NCBI GenBank assembly: GCA_003551805.1
Contig: PUNR01000126.1
Span: 1 to 10,989, forward strand
Reading direction: 5' to 3'
DNA from: Loktanella sp.
GTDB lineage: Bacteria > Pseudomonadota > Alphaproteobacteria > Rhodobacterales > Rhodobacteraceae
DNA length: 10,989 bases
Below are positions 7,195 to 10,989 of this stretch, one piece after another; position 1 is the stretch's first letter; every line of letters begins with the position of its first letter. The notes under the pieces were generated by a model that did not search any database, was not told the DNA's origin, and saw only the letters and a program-made list of their open reading frames with translations. Position numbers and translations under genes: made by a program.

Positions 7195-8475
7195 ATGATG
7201 TATCTTGAAATAGCGATTGTGATCCTTTTGACACTGATCAACGGACTTTTGGCGATGTCCGAACTGGCCGTGGTATCGGCGCGACCGGCGCGGCTGCGGA
7301 TGCTGGCTGACAAAGGCAGCAAGGGCGCAGCGGCAGCGATCTTGCTGGCCGAAAATCCGGGGCGCTTCTTATCAAGCGTCCAGATCGGCATTACGTTGGT
7401 CGGTGTCCTTGCCGGTGCGTTTTCTGGTGCAACACTGGGTGCGCGACTTGCCACGGCCTTCGCTGGCGCAGGCATGCCGATCGGGCTGGCACAGCCCTTG
7501 GGCGTCGGTTCGGTTGTCGTGGCCATCACCTACCTGTCGCTGATTATAGGCGAACTGGTGCCCAAACAGATTGCCCTGCGCGCGCCCGAACAGGTTGCCG
7601 CAAAGGTGGCACCAACGATGCATGTCATTGCGCGGGTTGCGGCCCCCTTGATCTGGGTGCTTGATCATTCCGGCAAGCGCGTGCTGCGACTGCTTGGCCA
7701 GTCAGGCGATCAAACCCGCGGTGTCAGCGATGAAGAGGTCCGCCTGATCATCGCCGAGGCTGAAAGCTCGGGTGCCATGAAACGGGCTGAAACCCAGATG
7801 CTGGAAGGGGTCATGCGTGTCGCGGACCGCACCGCGCGCGGATTGATGACACCGCGCAATCAGGTGGAAATGCTGGACGCAAACAGCACACGCGCAGAAC
7901 TGGTCGATCGATTGCAAGGCATCAGCCGGTCGCGTGTCCCGGTGTGGGACACAGAGGTCGACAATATCATCGGCGTCCTCACGATGCGCCACGTTCTTGG
8001 CCCTGCCTTGGCGAACACCCCTTTCGATTTGCGCGCCTTGCTGCGCGAAGCACCGATCGTGCGCGATGGGAAAAGCGCGCTCGAGGTCATTGACCGGCTG
8101 CGCACCGCGCCCGCACATATGGTGCTGGTTTATGACAAAAGCGGTCATTTCGAGGGGCTCATCACGCCGATGGACGTGCTGGAAGCCATCGCAGGCGAAT
8201 TCCCCGATCACGCCACGGATGAGCCAAAGGTCGTGGCGCGCGCTGATGGGTCCTATCTGGTTGCAGGCTGGATGCCGGTGGACGAATTCGCGGAAATGCT
8301 GGCGTTGGACATCGCCGGGGATCGTGACTTTCAAACCGTCGCAGGGCTTGTTCTGGATGAAATCGAACATCTGCCCGACGTCGGGCAGACCCTGACCTTG
8401 CAGGGCTGGACCATCGAGGTCGTCGATATCGACGCACGGCGGATCGACAGACTATTGGTCTATCGCACAGGGTGA
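7195..8475 (+). CDS. CNNM/CBS/CorC-domain membrane protein (HlyC/CorC family)
   Basis: Inner-membrane protein of the family long mislabelled hemolysin and now grouped with CNNM/CorC Mg2+ (or polyamine, as in PaeA/YtfL) efflux proteins. The 426 residues are the usual length. Order: CNNM (DUF21) transmembrane domain 1-165, containing NGLLAMSELAVVSAR (16-30) and GELVPKQIALR (119-129); a linker helix with DEEVRLIIAEAE (179-190); a CBS pair (about 215-268 and 280-338), the first opening with RGLMTPR; and a C-terminal CorC/HlyC domain (about 345-424) with DFQTVAGLVLDEI. CBS pairs in this family bind adenine nucleotides and gate transport; the substrate here is not shown. Two ATGs are adjacent (7195 and 7198), neither with a strong ribosome-binding site, so the start may be 7198. 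It is a single-gene unit converging with htpX across a 35-base gap that shows no clear terminator. Confidence 0.94.
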   Translation: MMYLEIAIVILLTLINGLLAMSELAVVSARPARLRMLADKGSKGAAAAILLAENPGRFLSSVQIGITLVGVLAGAFSGATLGARLATAFAGAGMPIGLAQPLGVGSVVVAITYLSLIIGELVPKQIALRAPEQVAAKVAPTMHVIARVAAPLIWVLDHSGKRVLRLLGQSGDQTRGVSDEEVRLIIAEAESSGAMKRAETQMLEGVMRVADRTARGLMTPRNQVEMLDANSTRAELVDRLQGISRSRVPVWDTEVDNIIGVLTMRHVLGPALANTPFDLRALLREAPIVRDGKSALEVIDRLRTAPAHMVLVYDKSGHFEGLITPMDVLEAIAGEFPDHATDEPKVVARADGSYLVAGWMPVDEFAEMLALDIAGDRDFQTVAGLVLDEIEHLPDVGQTLTLQGWTIEVVDIDARRIDRLLVYRTG

Positions 8476-8510
8476 TCCGTTGTCAGGCCTGTGACTTGCG
8501 AAAATGTGGA

Positions 8511-9434
8511 TTACGACCAAGGCCCGTTGCGGTCCCCTTTGCGGATGGTGGGAACGCGGCTTTTGGTGGCTGGACGTGTTCCTGCGCCTTGGGCCGTCCG
8601 TGACTGTCCGGCCATGGAACGCAGCGCGGCGATCCGGTTTTCGGTCGCGGGGTGGGTCGCGAACAGGTTGTCGTGCTTATGTACATGCAGCGGGTTGATG
8701 ATGAACATATGCGCCGTCGCCGGGTGACGTTCCGCCGCGTGGTTGTCGATCCGTGCAGCACCCAAGGCGATCTTTTCCAGCGCGGCAGCCAACCACAGCG
8801 GATTGCCGCAAATCTCTGCACCGGCTTTGTCGGCGGCATATTCGCGGGTCCGGCTGATTGCCATCTGCACCAACGCTGCGGCGAAGGGCGCGAGAAACAT
8901 CAGCATCAGCGTGCCGATCAGCCCAAGCCGTTCACGCGAACCGCCAAAGAACAGGGCGAAATTGGCCAGCATCGAAATTGCACCGGCAAAGGTGGCGGTG
9001 ACGGTCATGATCGCGGTGTCGTGGTTGCGGATATGGGCGAGTTCATGGGCGATTACGCCAGCCAGTTCTTCACGGCTCAGGCTGCGCATCAGGCCGGTCG
9101 TCACGGCCACAGCGGCATTGGCCGGATTGCGCCCTGTCGCAAAGGCATTAGGCTGCGGTGTGTCAATCAGATAGACTTTGGGTTCGGGCAGTCCTGCATT
9201 GCGCGCAAGCTCTGCTGTCATGGCGTGCAGACCCATGCGGTCACCGCGTATCACCGGCTGGGCATTGTGCATCCGTAACACCAGCTTGTCAGAATTCCAC
9301 CAAGTATAGGCGTTCATCCCGGCGGCCACGACCAGCGCGATCACTGCCCCGCCAGAGCCGCCCAACAAATACCCAATACCCATGAAAAGCGCCGTCATCG
9401 CCGCCATCAGTATCGCTGTTTTCGTGTATCCCAT
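8511..9434 (-). CDS. htpX: HtpX membrane zinc metalloprotease
   Basis: M48-family zinc endoprotease of the inner membrane that, with FtsH, removes misfolded membrane proteins. The 307 residues show two N-terminal membrane helices (about 5-23 and 28-46), the zinc motif HELAH (His130, Glu131, His134), two further hydrophobic segments (about 140-163 and 170-192), the SRTREYAADKAGA block (194-206) whose Glu198 should be the third zinc ligand, and FATHPATENRI towards the end. A basic tail of about 35 residues follows and looks variable. I chose ATG 9434: GGAG lies 6 bases upstream and the protein starts as known HtpX proteins do. The upstream in-frame ATG at 9491 lies between the two hexamers of the promoter at 9472-9499, so it would not be transcribed from it. 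A heat-shock type promoter fits the known regulation of htpX. Confidence 0.97.
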   Translation of the reverse strand: MGYTKTAILMAAMTALFMGIGYLLGGSGGAVIALVVAAGMNAYTWWNSDKLVLRMHNAQPVIRGDRMGLHAMTAELARNAGLPEPKVYLIDTPQPNAFATGRNPANAAVAVTTGLMRSLSREELAGVIAHELAHIRNHDTAIMTVTATFAGAISMLANFALFFGGSRERLGLIGTLMLMFLAPFAAALVQMAISRTREYAADKAGAEICGNPLWLAAALEKIALGAARIDNHAAERHPATAHMFIINPLHVHKHDNLFATHPATENRIAALRSMAGQSRTAQGAGTRPATKSRVPTIRKGDRNGPWS

Positions 9435-9440
9435 TGTGGT

Positions 9441-9446
9441 CTCCAG
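9441..9446 (-). promoter_or_regulatory. Ribosome-binding site of htpX
   Basis: CTGGAG on the minus strand, 6 bases before ATG 9434. It lies inside the short leader expected from the promoter at 9472-9499. Confidence 0.65.
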
Positions 9447-9471
9447 AACATCGCCAAGCCGCACAAATGAG

Positions 9472-9499
9472 ATATGGGGAGCCTTCGGCAAGGTGCAAG
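9472..9499 (-). promoter_or_regulatory. Heat-shock (sigma-32/RpoH) type promoter of htpX
   Basis: On the minus strand, CTTGCA (9494-9499) is followed after 14 bases by CCCCATAT (9472-9479). The RpoH consensus is CTTGAA, a spacer of about 13-15, then CCCCATNT. The -10 is exact and the -35 has one mismatch. Transcription would begin about 30 bases before the htpX start codon. htpX is a known sigma-32 regulon member in E. coli, so motif and gene agree. Confidence 0.75.
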
Positions 9500-9629
9500 A
9501 ACAAGCGCCCGACGCAGCGCGGCATGATCCAGTCAGCAGGCAGGCCAGCCAGCACAGCCGGATAGCACAAACCCCCTTGAACGCAGCTGTCTAAACCGGA
9601 AGTTGGCGATGGTTGGTACGACCATCTGT

Positions 9630-9666
9630 AACAAAACACCCCCTGCGCGGTGTGGCGCAAGGGGTG
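9630..9666 (-). terminator. Rho-independent terminator-like hairpin without an obvious gene
   Basis: Arms 9637-9648 and 9655-9666 pair over 12 positions with one mismatch around a 6-base loop. On the minus strand the hairpin is followed at once by TTTTGTT (9630-9636). This is a good intrinsic terminator for minus-strand transcription, but no minus-strand gene lies upstream. It may end a small RNA or shield the htpX promoter from read-through. Confidence 0.55.
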
Positions 9667-9669
9667 CGG

Positions 9670-9707
9670 TACTCGTTGACAAACTTACTACTCGTTAATC
9701 TACAAAC
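9670..9707. repeat. Short direct repeat TACTCGTT..ACAAAC, two copies
   Basis: TACTCGTT occurs at 9670-9677 and 9689-9696 (19 bases apart), each followed by ACAAAC (9679-9684 and 9702-9707) at slightly different distances. The spacing is close to two helical turns, as for paired regulator sites, but I cannot name a factor. Confidence 0.35.
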
Positions 9708-9778
9708 AGCGCGACAGCATCATTTTGGATGGTGCGGCAATCAATCAAAGCCCCGCTTTGGCCATTCGGACCCGCCTT

Positions 9779-9807
9779 TTGACTACCTGCTAAACTAGCT
9801 TTGCAAT
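9779..9807 (+). promoter_or_regulatory. Possible sigma-70 promoter for the FIST leader
   Basis: TTGACT (9779-9784) is followed after 17 bases by TGCAAT (9802-9807). The -35 is five of six and the -10 four of six against consensus. If used, it gives a leader of roughly 215 bases before the FIST start. Confidence 0.3.
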
Positions 9808-9837
9808 TGATTTTTGTCATCCGCGCGCAAGTATCGT

Positions 9838-10022
9838 CGCGCTATCCATTGGTATAGCGGCGGACGCGCACATCCCTCGCGTACCGAGAGCCGGATGCGC
9901 GTCGCAGAAAGTTATCGCACCGGTCCCCTTTGAACTGGACATCATATACGAAAGGATAGGTTAGCTATCCGCACCCGTCATGATGCAGATCGACCAGTTC
10001 TGATAAAATCCGCGCGAGGGGA
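9838..10022 (+). promoter_or_regulatory. Structured leader of the FIST gene with candidate anti-Shine-Dalgarno switch
   Basis: Three hairpins can be drawn. First is 9840-9859 (8 bp, one bulged base). Second is 9863-9903: 11 bp with a 2-base bulge (9863-9875 with 9893-9903), topped by 4 bp (9876-9879 with 9885-9888). Third is 9954-9970 (6 bp). The segment CCCTCGCG (9874-9881), part of the second hairpin, is exactly complementary to CGCGAGGG (10013-10020), which overlaps the ribosome-binding site GAGGGG (10016-10021). G-U pairs extend it at both ends. The two pairings exclude each other. A further TCCCCT (9924-9929) can pair with AGGGGA (10017-10022). No folding energy was calculated and no known riboswitch consensus was recognised. 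Confidence 0.4.
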
Positions 10023-10028
10023 TTATTC

Positions 10029-10989
10029 ATGAAAATCAGCACAGCGATGAGCACGGCCCAAGACGCGGGCATGGCGATTAACGAATTAACAACCCACCTT
10101 CAACTTGACGCTGGCGATGCGCCTGATTTCGTGGCGTTGCATTTTAGTCTTGGCTGGACCCCACAGGCTGTACATGCAGCGGCTGCGCGCGCGTTCGGCA
10201 CGGCAGGACTGCATGGCGGATCATCCTGTCGCGGGGTGATGACAGACAAGGGTCTGGCCATGCGTGATGGCTTTGGCATGGGTGCCTTTGCGATCTGGGA
10301 CAAACACGGGGCCTATGGCACAGCGATGGCCGACCTGACCGACGCGCCGCGCGCTGCGGCACGCGCTGCAACCGAAACAGCGCTGCAACGTGCCGACCGC
10401 GAAGGCGAAGCGCCTGATCTGGTCTGGCTGACCACAGCCCCCGGCGCCGAAGAGCAGGTGCTTGCAGGGATCAAGGACGTGCTTGGCGACGAAGTCATGA
10501 TCGTTGGTGGGTCGTCCGCGGATAATGACGTTTCGGGCAAATGGGGGCAGTTCACCGCCGAAGGTGTGGGCGGCAACAATGTCGTGGTCTCGGTCCTGTT
10601 CCCGTCCGGTCCGATCAGCTGCGCCTATCAAAGCGGCTATGCACCGACACAGACCAGCGGCAAAGTCACCCGCGTCGAAGGTCGGCGGCTTATCGAAATC
10701 GACGGCCAGCCTGCAGCGACGGTCTATTCGGGCTGGACCGGACGCGCAGTACCAGAAGCCGTCGATCAAGACCTGTCTATCCTTGCAGCCAGCACGTTTT
10801 CCCCGCTGGGCCGGCACAGCGGCTCGCTTGCCGATGTCCCGCTTCACTTGCTGGCGCATCCCGCCATCGCCCACCCTGACGGCTCGCTTAGCTTATTTGC
10901 GGATGTGCAGCACGATGAGAAGATCTGGCTGATGTACGGATCGGCAGATAGTCTAGTCGGTCGCGCAGGTCGTGTCGCCGATTCCAGCC
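10029..10989 (+). CDS. FIST-domain sensory protein, C-terminus cut by window edge
   Basis: Protein of the FIST (F-box and intracellular signal transduction) family, predicted cytosolic ligand sensors; some members (NosP) bind haem and sense nitric oxide, acting on a partner histidine kinase. 320 residues are visible. The FIST_N domain spans about 31-230, with the glycine-serine turns HGGSSCRG (62-69) and VGGSSADND (159-167) typical of the family. FIST_C begins near 231 (VYSGWTG) and continues beyond the window; full proteins are near 380 residues. There is no signal peptide or membrane helix. The start at ATG 10029 is supported by GAGGGG (10016-10021) 7 bases upstream. The 5' region is unusually long and structured, which points to post-transcriptional control. 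Downstream partners are outside the window, so the ligand and pathway cannot be stated. Confidence 0.92.
   Translation, partial: MKISTAMSTAQDAGMAINELTTHLQLDAGDAPDFVALHFSLGWTPQAVHAAAARAFGTAGLHGGSSCRGVMTDKGLAMRDGFGMGAFAIWDKHGAYGTAMADLTDAPRAAARAATETALQRADREGEAPDLVWLTTAPGAEEQVLAGIKDVLGDEVMIVGGSSADNDVSGKWGQFTAEGVGGNNVVVSVLFPSGPISCAYQSGYAPTQTSGKVTRVEGRRLIEIDGQPAATVYSGWTGRAVPEAVDQDLSILAASTFSPLGRHSGSLADVPLHLLAHPAIAHPDGSLSLFADVQHDEKIWLMYGSADSLVGRAGRVADSS

Larger units (their letters stand above)
9500..10028. other. Long non-coding stretch between htpX promoter and FIST gene
   Basis: I find no protein with coding character here; the only track-length frame (9613-9798, plus) lacks a ribosome-binding site and crosses the terminator-like hairpin. 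Contents: a 6-bp hairpin (9608-9613 with 9621-9626), the terminator-like hairpin 9637-9666, a direct repeat at 9670-9707, a 6-bp hairpin (9746-9751 with 9755-9760), a possible promoter at 9779-9807, and a structured leader from about 9838 to the FIST start. Confidence 0.6.

Noticed and set aside
7702..8370. 222-residue minus-strand open frame inside the CNNM gene
   Set aside because: Fully antisense to the CBS-domain region; rich in His, Arg and Cys with no domain character.
8476..8510. Possible bidirectional terminator between the convergent CNNM and htpX genes
   Set aside because: Only a 4-bp stem around CAGGCCTG and no T-run on either strand; not enough to call.
9435..9491. N-terminal extension of htpX from ATG 9491
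   Set aside because: The extension covers the heat-shock promoter, and ATG 9434 has a good ribosome-binding site and the family N-terminus.
9613..9798. 61-residue plus-strand open frame between htpX and the FIST gene
   Set aside because: No ribosome-binding site, crosses a terminator-like hairpin and a direct repeat, and has no recognisable protein features.
9840..9975. Known riboswitch or housekeeping RNA (TPP, cobalamin, SAM, c-di-GMP, preQ1, SRP RNA)
   Set aside because: None of the conserved core sequences of these classes is present in this region, so only a generic structured leader is reported.
10221..10874. 217-residue minus-strand open frame opposite the FIST gene
   Set aside because: Antisense to a recognisable FIST domain; the composition is typical of a shadow frame.

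Overview
The window looks like chromosomal DNA of an alphaproteobacterium, most likely a marine Rhodobacterales (Roseobacter-type) species. The grounds are high GC, typical codon choice, tight minus-strand operons and the family-level look of the proteins. I could not run a search, so the taxonomy is an inference. Six complete and two edge-truncated genes fill nearly all of it. I see no tRNA, rRNA, CRISPR array, insertion sequence or phage gene.

Layout. Positions 1-6966 are transcribed leftward (minus strand) as two apparent operons. Reading in the direction of transcription, the first is a Na+/Ca2+-type antiporter (TTG start at 6966), then a small one-helix protein whose ATG shares a base with the antiporter stop, then a fused SecDF translocase subunit, followed by a perfect 14-bp hairpin. 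The second is an NAD-type short-chain dehydrogenase followed, one base after its stop codon, by a P2-type cation ATPase that runs off the left edge. A 228-bp divergent region (6967-7194) separates the antiporter from a plus-strand CNNM/CBS (HlyC/CorC-family) membrane protein, which converges on the minus-strand protease gene htpX. From 9435 to 10028 lies a 594-bp non-coding stretch. It holds a near-consensus heat-shock promoter for htpX, an orphan terminator-like hairpin, a direct repeat and a structured leader. Last is the start of a plus-strand FIST-domain sensor gene, cut by the right edge.

Themes. Much of the window concerns ions and the inner membrane: a CaCA antiporter, a P2-type ATPase, a CNNM/CorC-like transporter, an ion-driven SecDF and the membrane-quality protease HtpX. 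No functional coupling is proven by the sequence, but the antiporter, small protein and SecDF are very likely co-transcribed.

The points I consider most worth checking are these: the FIST leader, where an 8-bp anti-Shine-Dalgarno segment is also part of a competing hairpin; the sigma-32-like promoter of htpX; the loss of the key M6 aspartate in the P-type ATPase; the standalone fused SecDF with its linked small protein; and a perfect palindrome just upstream of the antiporter ribosome-binding site.
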